A stretch of 20,152 nt of DNA from Nitrospirae bacterium GWC2_56_14 (lineage in GTDB: Bacteria > Nitrospirota > UBA9217). Every line of letters starts with the position of its first letter. Positions within the stretch are counted from its first letter, which is position 1. The notes below the pieces were generated by a model. The model saw nothing but the letters and a program-made list of their open reading frames with translations. It was not told the origin of the DNA and did no database searches. Below, piece after piece: positions 13,667 to 20,152 of the stretch. The stretch is from positions 1 through 20,152 of the forward strand of contig MHDY01000142.1 in the NCBI GenBank assembly GCA_001803705.1, read 5' to 3'. Position numbers and translations under genes: made by a program.

Positions 13667-15151
13667 TTACGCCTTCGCCACGCGCACGAGCGAGTTGTTC
13701 TCGTTCAGGCCGTCGATGATGGCGCCGAGGCCGGCCATGTTCTGGAGGTAGTTCAAGGCGTCCTGGGAGATCTCTTCTCCCGGGACCAGGAGCGGGATGC
13801 CCGGGGGATAGACGGTCACGATCTCGGTCGAGACCCTGCCCACGGAGTCGTTTACGTTCACCAGCTCGCTGTCGGAGTAGAAGGCATCGCGGGGGGTCAT
13901 GGCAAAGCGATTGTCCAGCACCGGCGGGTGGACCTTGTCGAGCGGCAAGAGCGCGCCCTGCAGCCCGGTTTCGGCAGAAATCACTTTGAGCGCCTCCACC
14001 AGCAGGTTCAGATCGTCCTGGCGGTCGCCGATGGACACGATGACGAGCACATGAAAGGGATCGGCCATCTCGACCTGGATGCCAAAGCGAATGTTCAGCA
14101 CCTGGGAGACGTGGTAGCCCGACAATCCCAGGTCCGCCACCGTGATGGTCAGCTTGGTCACATCCATGTCATGCATGCCGGCCTGCTTCGCCTGGTCCTT
14201 GGTGAAACAGGTGATGCCCGGGATCTTGTTGATCTCGGCGCGCGCTTCTTCGGCGAGCTTGATGGTCCGGGTCAGCAGCTTTTTGCCTTCCGTGGCCATC
14301 TGCATACGAGCCAGGTCCAAAGACGCCATCAGGATGTAGGACGGGCTCGTGGTCTGAAGCAGCTTCAAGGTGTTCGTCACATCGTCCAGGTTGACCCTGC
14401 CGGCGTTGGCGTGGAGCATGGACGCCTGGGTCATGCCCCCTACGATCTTGTGCGTGGACTGTACGCACATGTCCGCTCCGGCCTCTAAGGCGCATTTGGG
14501 GAGTTTGGGGTGGAACTTGAGATGGGGGCCGTGCGCCTCGTCCACGAACACCAGCAGGCCCTTGTCGTGGGCGTAGGAGATGATCTTTTCGATGTCGGCG
14601 CAGAGGCCGTAGTAGTTAGGGCTCGTGATCAGAAGCGCACGCGCTCCGGGATTGGCATCGACCGCGGCTTTGACGGTTTCAAAGGTAACGTTCAAGGTGA
14701 GCTTGAGGTCTCGGTCGAACCGGGGCTGGAAAAAGATGGGCTGGGCCCCGCTCATGATCAGCCCGGTAAGCACGGAACGATGGCAGTTCCGGGCGATCAG
14801 GACCTTGTCCCCCGGTCCGGTGGTGGCGGCGACCATGGCATGGTTCCCGACCGTGGTGCCGTTCACCAGGAAGAAGGAGCGGTCGGCGCCCGCCGACCTG
14901 GCTGCCAGTTCCTGGGCTTCCTTGATGACGCCGGTGGGGTTCTGGAGCGAATCGACCTCATCGAGCGTAGTAAGGTCGATGGAGAAGACGCGCGGCCCCA
15001 CGAACTTGCGGAACCGGGTGGCGATGCCTTTGCCGCTCTTGTGCCCGGGCGTATGGAACGAAACCTTCCGGCTTTCGGCAAGGTTTACCATAGCGTCGAA
15101 CAGGGGCGTGCGGAACTGCTCGTCGTCGGGTCGGTTGGGAGGGGGGGTCAT
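13667..15151 (-). CDS. speA: Arginine decarboxylase (fold type I, Bacillus SpeA-like)
   Basis: 494 residues, matching the length of Bacillus-type SpeA, a PLP enzyme of the Orn/Lys/Arg decarboxylase family. It converts arginine to agmatine and CO2. The opening FHTPGHKSGKG (32-42), FLVNGTTVGNH (94-104), VDEAHGPH (203-210, PLP-ring Asp and His) and STHKIVGGMTQ (232-242, with Schiff-base Lys235) are conserved. So is the C-terminal MTPRDAFYS ... GRVSTEIVTVYPPGIPLLVPGE. Lysine or ornithine decarboxylation is possible within the family, but the neighbouring spermidine-type genes favour arginine. The start ATG at 15151 has no clear Shine-Dalgarno sequence. It is the last gene of speD-speE-speA, separated from speE by 147 bp containing a weak hairpin (15227-15246), so it may be expressed at a different level. 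Confidence 0.9.
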   Translation of the reverse strand: MTPPPNRPDDEQFRTPLFDAMVNLAESRKVSFHTPGHKSGKGIATRFRKFVGPRVFSIDLTTLDEVDSLQNPTGVIKEAQELAARSAGADRSFFLVNGTTVGNHAMVAATTGPGDKVLIARNCHRSVLTGLIMSGAQPIFFQPRFDRDLKLTLNVTFETVKAAVDANPGARALLITSPNYYGLCADIEKIISYAHDKGLLVFVDEAHGPHLKFHPKLPKCALEAGADMCVQSTHKIVGGMTQASMLHANAGRVNLDDVTNTLKLLQTTSPSYILMASLDLARMQMATEGKKLLTRTIKLAEEARAEINKIPGITCFTKDQAKQAGMHDMDVTKLTITVADLGLSGYHVSQVLNIRFGIQVEMADPFHVLVIVSIGDRQDDLNLLVEALKVISAETGLQGALLPLDKVHPPVLDNRFAMTPRDAFYSDSELVNVNDSVGRVSTEIVTVYPPGIPLLVPGEEISQDALNYLQNMAGLGAIIDGLNENNSLVRVAKA

Positions 15152-15226
15152 GGCGTTCTATCAGTATGATCTTCGAAACCCCTGAAAGATAAGGATCTCG
15201 AAGCAAAGCCCGGTCCAAAAGAATAA

Positions 15227-15246
15227 GGCGTACAAAAGTGTACGCC
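15227..15246 (-). terminator. Weak terminator-like hairpin between speE and speA
   Basis: On the minus strand GGCGTAC pairs perfectly with GTACGCC around ACTTTT, followed by the interrupted T stretch TTATTCTTTT. It may partly uncouple speA from speDE, or simply stabilise the speE 3' end. Confidence 0.4.
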
Positions 15247-15298
15247 CTGAATTCGCGGGGTGCGGCACCATGCCGCGGACAGGTCTGCTACCAGACCG

Positions 15299-16219
15299 CT
15301 AATGATAGGTAAAGAGCGGTGCATTATCCTCGATGATCTTCGTCTCTTCCGCCATGGCCTTGCGGATATGCTTCGGCAGAGAGTACATCCCCTGGTTCGT
15401 GATGCCGTCGTAGTACCGGTTCTCGCCCTTAATCCGTTTTTTGATCATCTCATCCACTTCCTTGGGAGAGAACTTCCGGGGATCGAGGTTCTTCGACGCC
15501 AGGGTAAAGCCCCAGGGCAGGCCGAAGGACGGGATGGAGACCGCATAGGGCGCCACCACCGGGAAGACCGCGTTCAAGGTCTTGTCGACCGCCGTGAAGT
15601 TCAGGAGCTGGTGCAGAGCGGTAGTGCCGGCTTGGAGCGAGATGGTGCCGTCCGGGCTTAAGCGCTCTTTCACGATCTCGTAGAACTCGCGGGTGTACAG
15701 GAGGTAGGCGGGCCCTTCTTCGACCGGCTCGGAGATGTCGATGATGATGACGTCGTAGGTGTCGGTCGTCTCTTCAAGATACTTGCGCGCATCCGTGTAC
15801 CGGAGGTCGGTACGGGGGTCGTCAAAGGCGCCCTGATGCCACTCGGGCAGGAGCTCCTTTGATTTTTCAACCACTTCCTGATCGATGTCCACCATCATGC
15901 AGTACTCGACGCTCTTGTGGCGCAGAACTTCGCGGAGCGTCGCGCCTTCGCCGCCGCCGACAATGAACACCCGCTTCGGGTTTGGATGCGTAAGCATGGC
16001 CGGATGGACCAGGCCCTCATGGTAGATGAACTCGTCGGTGACCGTGGACTGCATCTTGCCGTCGAGCACCAGGCACCGGCCATAACTCCCGCTGTCCATA
16101 ATCTCCATCTTCTGATACTTGGTCTGGCTTGCATAGTGGATCATCTTGATGCCGTGAATATGCCCCTCGTCGGGGCTCGTGTATTCAATGAACCACTTGT
16201 TGCTCTTGGGCTCTATCAT
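15299..16219 (-). CDS. speE: Spermidine/thermospermine synthase-type aminopropyltransferase
   Basis: 306 residues. The enzyme moves an aminopropyl group from decarboxylated SAM to an amine. The N-terminal beta domain holds LVLDGKMQS (50-58) and DEFIYHEGLVHPAMLTHPNP (62-81). The Rossmann core has FIVGGGEGATLREVLRH (85-101), VDIDQEVV (110-117) and the catalytic-Asp region IIIDISEPVEEGPAYLLYT (158-176). GGGEGATLRE and PVEEGPAYLLYT resemble the thermospermine (ACL5) and thermophile agmatine aminopropyltransferase clade more than Escherichia-type SpeE (usually GGGDGG and DSTDPVGPA). This comparison is from memory. Its ATG overlaps the speD stop by four bases (ATGA), indicating translational coupling with the enzyme making its donor substrate. 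Putrescine, agmatine or spermidine could each be the acceptor. Confidence 0.9.
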   Translation of the reverse strand: MIEPKSNKWFIEYTSPDEGHIHGIKMIHYASQTKYQKMEIMDSGSYGRCLVLDGKMQSTVTDEFIYHEGLVHPAMLTHPNPKRVFIVGGGEGATLREVLRHKSVEYCMMVDIDQEVVEKSKELLPEWHQGAFDDPRTDLRYTDARKYLEETTDTYDVIIIDISEPVEEGPAYLLYTREFYEIVKERLSPDGTISLQAGTTALHQLLNFTAVDKTLNAVFPVVAPYAVSIPSFGLPWGFTLASKNLDPRKFSPKEVDEMIKKRIKGENRYYDGITNQGMYSLPKHIRKAMAEETKIIEDNAPLFTYH

Positions 16220-16617
16220 GCCGAAACCAATTCTCCCTGAACAACCGGTTTATGCGGAAGCTTTTCGTTGCCGAGGATGCCCCGCTTCATTTCAACCATG
16301 GAGGGGCTCTTTGACTGGAACTTCTCGATGAGGTAGTCTGCGGCGACCCGGGGGTCGATCAGGTCCCCGCAAGTGAAGACGTCGACTGCGGCGTAGCCGT
16401 ATTCCGGCCAGGTGTGGATGGCAAGATGGGATTCGGCGATGACCACCATCCCGCTGATGCCAAAGGGGCTGAACTCGTGGAAAGCGACTTCGACAATGGT
16501 CGCCTTTGCCTCAAGTGCTGCATTTTTTAGTGTTTCCCGTACAAACTCTAGGCTGCCTAGTGTTTTGGGGTTGCAATCCTTTAATTCCAAGAGCAGGTGA
16601 GTTCCTAGTGCGTGCAA
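16216..16617 (-). CDS. speD: S-adenosylmethionine decarboxylase proenzyme (class 1B)
   Basis: 133 residues, typical of the short prokaryotic class. The proenzyme cleaves itself between Glu62 and Ser63 in AESHLAIHTWPEYGYAAVDV (61-80), and Ser63 becomes the pyruvoyl cofactor. His68 and Cys83 (FTCGD) are the usual processing and catalytic residues, all present. It makes decarboxy-SAM for the aminopropyltransferase encoded next. The start is a TTG at 16617; GGAGG lies 8 nt upstream, and the protein begins exactly where the family does (HALGTHLLLEL), so the unusual codon is credible. It is the first gene of the cluster, overlaps speE by four bases, and is preceded by a structured leader (16641-16703) and a promoter with a perfect TTGACA. 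Confidence 0.93.
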   Translation of the reverse strand: MHALGTHLLLELKDCNPKTLGSLEFVRETLKNAALEAKATIVEVAFHEFSPFGISGMVVIAESHLAIHTWPEYGYAAVDVFTCGDLIDPRVAADYLIEKFQSKSPSMVEMKRGILGNEKLPHKPVVQGELVSA

Positions 16618-16640
16618 CCTGTTTACCTCCTTCTCAGCCC

Positions 16641-16703
16641 GCTTCGCAAGCTTCCCGAGGTCATCGGGATCTCAGCAGGACAGCCTCCCGATCTCTCGGA
16701 AGG
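16641..16703 (-). promoter_or_regulatory. Structured 5' leader of speD
   Basis: Reading the minus strand there are three hairpins before the ribosome site. The first is an 8-bp stem closed by a GAGA tetraloop (16703-16684). The second is TCCCGA-TGACC-TCGGGA (16669-16653). The third is GCTT-GCG-AAGC (16651-16641). The 3' arm of the first (TCGGGA) can also pair with the 5' arm of the second (TCCCGA), giving two alternative folds. This could be an attenuator or metabolite sensor. It does not match a riboswitch class I know. Confidence 0.45.
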
Positions 16704-16768
16704 GCTCGTTGACCAAATCCAATCCGCCTCGACTTCTGACGGGCCCACACAGTGTAAATTTGTAATGT

Positions 16769-16797
16769 GATTTATCAAAATTACGCTTCTTTGTCAA
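16769..16797 (-). promoter_or_regulatory. Candidate promoter of the speD-speE-speA cluster
   Basis: A perfect TTGACA (16797-16792, minus strand) is followed by TAAATC at a 17-bp spacing, or GATAAA at 15 bp. The -10 is weak. The -35 abuts the long palindrome at 16799-16826, which could serve as an operator. Confidence 0.45.
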
Positions 16798-16798
16798 G

Positions 16799-16826
16799 AA
16801 TAAAATGGAGCGAGCTTCATTTTATT
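16799..16826. repeat. 28-nt near-perfect palindrome upstream of speD
   Basis: Arms AATAAAATGGAGC and GCTTCATTTTATT (13 bp, one G-T wobble) flank a 2-nt centre. Placed one base from the speD -35 element, it could be an operator, a terminator for transcripts reading towards it, or the end of a mobile block covering the next 300 bases. Confidence 0.7.
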
Positions 16827-17140
16827 CCCGCGGGACGCGTGAAGGAGCTCAGCATGACTCCCAGAGGAGATTTTTGACTCTTCGACGCGGTCTCGGCACG
16901 CTTTTTGTCGCCGATTTTGAGGCTCCGCCGGGCGATGCGAACGCAAGTTTCTCTTCGTGAGCGAGCGACTCCGCTCCAGCGTCAGAGAAGAGAGGATTTT
17001 TTCCTCGCGCGAGAGTGAAATTCCCTCCAACCAGAGCCAAAGAAACTCCTCACGATGCCGCTCAAGACGCCCAAGCGCAATTTTTCCTCGCTTAAGCTCC
17101 CCCCTGACCGGCAGCCGCCTCCACTGCTCTACCCGGTCCG
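16827..17140. other. Orphan non-coding block, possible interspersed repeat or structured RNA
   Basis: No credible gene. Long open frames exist on the minus strand, but their translations are Arg/Ser/Glu-rich and low in complexity, and two frames are open at once, as in repeats or RNA genes. It holds several short self-complementary motifs, for example TTCTCT (16949-16954) with AGAGAA (16984-16989) enclosing GAGCG and CGCTC. It is bounded on the left by the 28-nt palindrome. Confidence 0.4.
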
Positions 17141-17151
17141 TCAAAAAAGTC

Positions 17152-17180
17152 TTTACATCTGCTATAGATAGTTTTAATAT
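17152..17180 (+). promoter_or_regulatory. Candidate promoter of the DUF3109-like gene
   Basis: TTTACA (17152-17157, 5 of 6), a 17-bp spacer, then TAATAT (17175-17180, 4 of 6). The predicted start near 17187 gives a leader of about 100 nt. Confidence 0.4.
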
Positions 17181-17290
17181 TGTGCCTTAAATCGTCGGTC
17201 GACAGCCGCGAGCCGGATGAGCACCGGGTTTTCACCCTGACCGCTGTTGTTATTTCGGCATCTGAACCCAGTTCTGGAGGTTTTACCCGC

Positions 17291-17944
17291 ATGTCTTCCA
17301 AAAAGTTCGTTGAGATCGGCTCCGTGCTCGTCAATCCCGAGATCTTCACCCGCCCCTATACCTGCGACGTGGTCGGTTATGACTGCAAATCGCAGTGCTG
17401 CTACCGCGCCTGCATCGTGCCGGAGCAGGAGACCAAACGGATCGAGGCGAACTTCGACGATATCCTTGCGTATCTCAGCCCGGAGAACCGCGCCGTGCTC
17501 AAGAAGAACGGCACGATCCTGGCGGACTGCAAAAAACAATGTCCCAAGGGCTGCGAGATCCACGACGACGAGGCCCAGGCCATCAAGCGCGCCTTCGGCG
17601 GCAAGGAATTCCGCTGCGTCCTGATCCATAACAACATCTGTTCCCTGCTCTACACGAACAAGGAGGGGCTCAAGTACTGCGCCGTGCACACCTATGCCAT
17701 GGACAAGGGACTGGTTTGGGAGGAGTATAAGTTCGCCGACTGCGTGCAGTATCCCCTCGCCTTCTACAGTACCGACGAGGGCAAACAGGTGCTGTCCATC
17801 CAGGACACCCCCTATCTGGACCACATCCCGTGCATGAAGAACCCCAAGGGCGAACCCATGTACAAGAGCCTCAAAAAGACCATCGAAACCTACCTGGGAA
17901 AAGATTTCTACAAGGAACTGGAAGCTTACGCGAAGAAGAAGTAG
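17291..17944 (+). CDS. Cys-rich DUF3109/YkgJ-like putative metal-binding protein
   Basis: 217 residues from the ATG at 17291 (GGAGG 10 nt upstream; an in-frame extension to 17180 would run through the promoter region). Thirteen cysteines stand out: 25, 32, 36, 37, 41, 80, 84, 88, 109, 117, 130, 151 and 181. The CKSQCCYRAC cluster (32-41), the central CSLL...KYCAVHTYAMDKG (117-140), DCVQYPLAF and the C-terminal YLGKDFYKELE match the pattern of DUF3109 proteins, a family related to the YkgJ Zn/Fe-chelating cysteine cluster proteins. Its biochemical role is unknown; metal or Fe-S binding is inferred from the cysteines. There is no signal peptide. It seems monocistronic and is followed at once by a large palindrome (17973-18070). 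Confidence 0.75.
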   Translation: MSSKKFVEIGSVLVNPEIFTRPYTCDVVGYDCKSQCCYRACIVPEQETKRIEANFDDILAYLSPENRAVLKKNGTILADCKKQCPKGCEIHDDEAQAIKRAFGGKEFRCVLIHNNICSLLYTNKEGLKYCAVHTYAMDKGLVWEEYKFADCVQYPLAFYSTDEGKQVLSIQDTPYLDHIPCMKNPKGEPMYKSLKKTIETYLGKDFYKELEAYAKKK

Positions 17945-17972
17945 CGGAACAAACCAGAACCAAAACCTTTTT

Positions 17973-18070
17973 TTTACCGCGAAGGCGCGAAGATCGCGAG
18001 GAAAGCTTGTACAAAAGCAAAGGCTTCTTGGTTTTTGACGTCCTCGCGTACTTCGCGCCTTCGCGGTAAA
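17973..18070. repeat. Long inverted repeat, REP/MITE-like element
   Basis: Two 30-nt arms (17973-18002 and 18041-18070) are complementary except for two adjacent bases (AT against TA). They flank a 38-nt centre. The arms carry the motif ACCGCGAAGGCGCGAAG. The hairpin lies 28 nt after the DUF3109-like gene and is preceded by a T run, so it may also end transcription. Similar GCGAAGGCGCGAAG palindromes occur as dispersed intergenic repeats in other bacteria, to my knowledge. Confidence 0.85.
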
Positions 18071-18113
18071 TGTTTTGCAGTTGTTTAGAATTTGATCCCT
18101 CAGTAACTAACCT

Positions 18114-18884
18114 ATGGGAAACCTCTTCCTCAGCTTCAGCATAGCCATCTCGGGCGCGATCGGCCTCGTGATCCTGAGCCGCATTTTAGACTTCGAGAAC
18201 TACATCAACAGGATATTGCCGCTCATTCCGATACTGTACGCCATCGTCTATGAGGTTCTAGAGCACAAGAAAAAGGGCAAGCCCAAGTACTTGCGGACGC
18301 CCGAGAAGGAAGAGACGAAGGAGCAAGAAGCGCTCGCCTCCGAACCGCTAACCTTCGGCAGGATAGTTACTGACGTCGGCGTCATCTTCATCATCAAGTT
18401 TTCCCTCGAAATATTCCTCCTGGCGCTCTTCCTCTTCTTCAGCGGCCAGACCTTCAGCCAAACCTACGGAACATTCTGCATCGACACGGTGGGTAAACTC
18501 CTCCGGGGAGACCACCCCTGGCTCATTGGGAACGAAGGCATGTACCTCTTGGCGCTCATCGCGGTTATTACCTGCATCATTTCCGGCTTCTGGATAGGGT
18601 ACACGTCGAAAGGTAAGGCCATCGTTGAAGGCGTGCTCGCCGGGGCAGCGGTCACCGTGGTAATGGCCATGACCAACATGCTCACCCTTTACCGGAAACT
18701 GGAGGATGTCACGGTCCAGTTCGCCGACTCCCTGGGCTACGTGATAAATGCGGGATTTCTTGTGGTGATCGCGCTCCAGGTGCTGCTCTACGGCCTCTGG
18801 AGCGGACTGGTGCAGCGCGGGAAGAACAAGCGGGCGCGGCTGTTGACGGCTGTTGCGAAAGTAACGAAGAAGTCGAAGAAATAA
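18114..18884 (+). CDS. Polytopic inner-membrane protein of unknown function
   Basis: 256 residues, not recognised. About six hydrophobic segments are visible: roughly 4-24, 32-48, 84-112 (long, possibly with a bend), 142-164, 168-190 and 208-232. They are separated by a charged cytoplasmic loop rich in Lys/Glu (51-78, EHKKKGKPKYLRTPEKEE). The tail is strongly basic (KNKRARLL ... KKSKK), consistent with a cytoplasmic C-terminus by the positive-inside rule. No transporter or enzyme motif stands out. The ATG at 18114 lacks a ribosome site, so the true start could differ. It lies 44 bp after the long palindrome and converges with the terpene synthase gene. Confidence 0.6.
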   Translation: MGNLFLSFSIAISGAIGLVILSRILDFENYINRILPLIPILYAIVYEVLEHKKKGKPKYLRTPEKEETKEQEALASEPLTFGRIVTDVGVIFIIKFSLEIFLLALFLFFSGQTFSQTYGTFCIDTVGKLLRGDHPWLIGNEGMYLLALIAVITCIISGFWIGYTSKGKAIVEGVLAGAAVTVVMAMTNMLTLYRKLEDVTVQFADSLGYVINAGFLVVIALQVLLYGLWSGLVQRGKNKRARLLTAVAKVTKKSKK

Positions 18885-19022
18885 CTACCCTCCGGATATT
18901 CTCTGCACATGCCCACCTGAAAAAAGTCGTGTTCCACCTGCTCGCCGTTGAAGGGACTGCGAAATACGCCTGCAATTGTGCAGTACTCAATCGATTGAAG
19001 TGCTTTGCCAAGCCGGAAGCCC

Positions 19023-20120
19023 TTACTGCCTGGGCCGGTACTTCTGCGACGCCTGGCGGATCAAGGCATCGTTCTGAAGCGCCATGTCCACATCGAGCCG
19101 CTGATACCGGGCGGTCCGTGCGGACCAGTCCACGAGTCCGCGCATCCAGCGTTTCAGCAGATCGATATACGCCTCGTAGGCCTCCCGGTCCTTCTCGTAG
19201 GCCTCCCCCAATAGCATCGGCAGTTGTCGCTCGACCTCCAGGAACGCCTTGAGCTCTTCATCGCACATGCGGCCTACCATCCGGGCTGCGTCGGCACGGG
19301 ACAGTGCATGGTCTTTCTCGAGCGTAAAGATCACATTGCCGAGGCCGCGCTGCATGTCGCGTCCCAGACCGGCCAGGTCGTTGATCCAGATGCTGTAGTT
19401 GATCGCCAGGCGCTCAAGCCGGTTGATGAAAAAATTCTCTTGAAAGGGTTCCGGCGGAACCTGCATGATGATCGCCATAAGATCATGGCAGGGCGCGACG
19501 CCCACCGACATATGCCGGATCTGCAGGTAAAGCGGCGTGTTCGTGTTTGAAGCGTTGGTGGGACCGATATGGCTCTCCCAGCACGCGCCGAGCACATACT
19601 CCCGGAGATGAAGCTTCATGCGCTCGTACCAGAAGTACGAACGCTCGCGGCTCAGCGTTTTGACCTGCTCCAGATAATCGGCAAAGGCGCGGATACAGCG
19701 CGGGTCGTCTTCAATCACACCTGCCCCGCCCAGAATCTCCAGATGCCGCCTGCACAACTTCGTCCGATACTCCCGGATACCCGGATCGCCGCCGTGGTCG
19801 ATGTCCATGACATCGTCGAACACAAAGAACCAGGCCATGAGATGGCTCGCTATAACAACAGATTCCACGGGGAGATCGTACAACTGATAGGCGATCAAAA
19901 GATCGAAGCGGGTGTCGCAGAACCGTTGATAGCTCTCGCTGCTCGACAAAAGGTCGAAAGTGCGCGCCCATGCGCGATGCTGCTCCAGGATCGTTTCCTG
20001 GTCAACATGCATCCTGCTCGTCAGCGGGCAAGAGATCGCGACTTCGAACGGGGCAGCCTGCGGGAGATCGTCGTACCGGAAAACAACCCTGCCGTCATCA
20101 TGCACGGAATACGTGCTCAT
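19023..20120 (-). CDS. Class I terpene synthase (bacterial terpene cyclase)
   Basis: 365 residues, the normal size of single-domain bacterial terpene cyclases, which ionise a prenyl diphosphate and cyclise it. The Asp-rich metal motif FVFDDVMD (99-106) provides DDxxD. The effector Arg region YLQIRHMSVGV (198-208) fits the family pattern. The second metal motif NDLAGLGRD (247-255) keeps Asn247 but has Gly where Ser/Thr is usual and Asp where Glu is usual. The C-terminal ARTARYQ carries the RY pair that contacts diphosphate. A sesquiterpene product is the default guess; chain length cannot be read from sequence. The ATG at 20120 overlaps the stop of an upstream frame by four bases, suggesting an operon that continues past the window. 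There is no obvious ribosome site, in line with coupled translation. Confidence 0.88.
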   Translation of the reverse strand: MSTYSVHDDGRVVFRYDDLPQAAPFEVAISCPLTSRMHVDQETILEQHRAWARTFDLLSSSESYQRFCDTRFDLLIAYQLYDLPVESVVIASHLMAWFFVFDDVMDIDHGGDPGIREYRTKLCRRHLEILGGAGVIEDDPRCIRAFADYLEQVKTLSRERSYFWYERMKLHLREYVLGACWESHIGPTNASNTNTPLYLQIRHMSVGVAPCHDLMAIIMQVPPEPFQENFFINRLERLAINYSIWINDLAGLGRDMQRGLGNVIFTLEKDHALSRADAARMVGRMCDEELKAFLEVERQLPMLLGEAYEKDREAYEAYIDLLKRWMRGLVDWSARTARYQRLDVDMALQNDALIRQASQKYRPRQ

Positions 20121-20152
20121 CGCTTGACACCATAGGTGCTCTGAACGTAGCC
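20117..20152 (-). CDS. C-terminal tail of an upstream gene, partial
   Basis: From the window edge one minus-strand frame reads GYVQSTYGVKR and stops at TGA (20119-20117). The stop overlaps the terpene synthase ATG in an ATGA arrangement typical of coupled operon genes. The piece is too short to identify; a prenyl transferase, P450 or methyltransferase would be plausible partners. It could also be chance. Confidence 0.35.
   Translation of the reverse strand, partial: GYVQSTYGVKR

Noticed and set aside
16653..16680. CTGAGA in the speD leader as a TPP riboswitch core
   Set aside because: The remaining conserved TPP elements and the P1 pairing are missing.
16794..17144. Minus-strand 116-codon open frame, and an overlapping one at 16849-17040
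   Set aside because: Low-complexity Arg/Ser/Glu composition, no ribosome site, overlaps another open frame and runs into the speD promoter palindrome; treated as a non-coding block.

Overview
The window comes from a Gram-negative bacterium with about 60% GC in its core genes. It has an outer-membrane barrel protein, a periplasmic decaheme cytochrome, a Fur box, and a citrate-synthase-like enzyme of the type found in anaerobes. Together these suggest an anaerobic or microaerophilic, iron-using sediment or groundwater organism. Nitrospirota or Desulfobacterota/Geobacter-like lineages would fit, but no rRNA or other marker settles the taxonomy.

Layout. (1) 1-1221: the 3' part of an HMGL-type acyl transferase (Re-citrate/homocitrate synthase-like) fused to a Cache-type sensor domain. 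It converges on a UbiB/ABC1-family kinase-like gene (1307-2920, minus). (2) 2965-4205: a lower-GC scar holding the 5' end of a type I restriction hsdR, a frameshifted BRO-N/DinD-type gene and a degenerate palindromic repeat. (3) 4215-5456: a NupC-family nucleoside transporter (minus), divergent from a cold-shock protein gene whose leader carries a terminator-like hairpin. (4) 6285-8210: a small conserved-looking hypothetical gene, then pyruvate kinase (minus) with a GTG start. (5) 8374-8800: an AT-rich, gene-free stretch. (6) 8802-12312: the most interesting block. It contains a REC-ANTAR response regulator, a 79-residue Cys protein and a decaheme c-type cytochrome. Two nearly identical dual-hexaloop RNA leaders, each overlapping an intrinsic terminator, lie before the regulator and before the Cys-protein/cytochrome pair. 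(7) 12351-13362: a minus-strand pair (small protein and outer-membrane barrel) behind a near-consensus Fur box. (8) 13667-16617: a minus-strand polyamine cluster speD-speE-speA with a structured speD leader. (9) 16799-18070: a gene-poor, palindrome-rich stretch around a Cys-rich DUF3109-type protein. (10) 18114-18884: a polytopic membrane protein. (11) 19023-20120: a class I terpene synthase (minus), whose start overlaps the end of a gene running off the window.

How the parts work together. The strongest system-level inference is ANTAR-based antitermination. The regulator would bind the paired hexaloop hairpins in nascent RNA and prevent the downstream terminator from forming. That would autoregulate its own gene and switch on the decaheme cytochrome operon in response to phosphorylation by a sensor kinase outside this window. 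The polyamine genes supply decarboxy-SAM (SpeD), agmatine (SpeA) and an aminopropyltransferase (SpeE) whose sequence resembles the thermospermine/agmatine-using clade. No agmatinase is present here.
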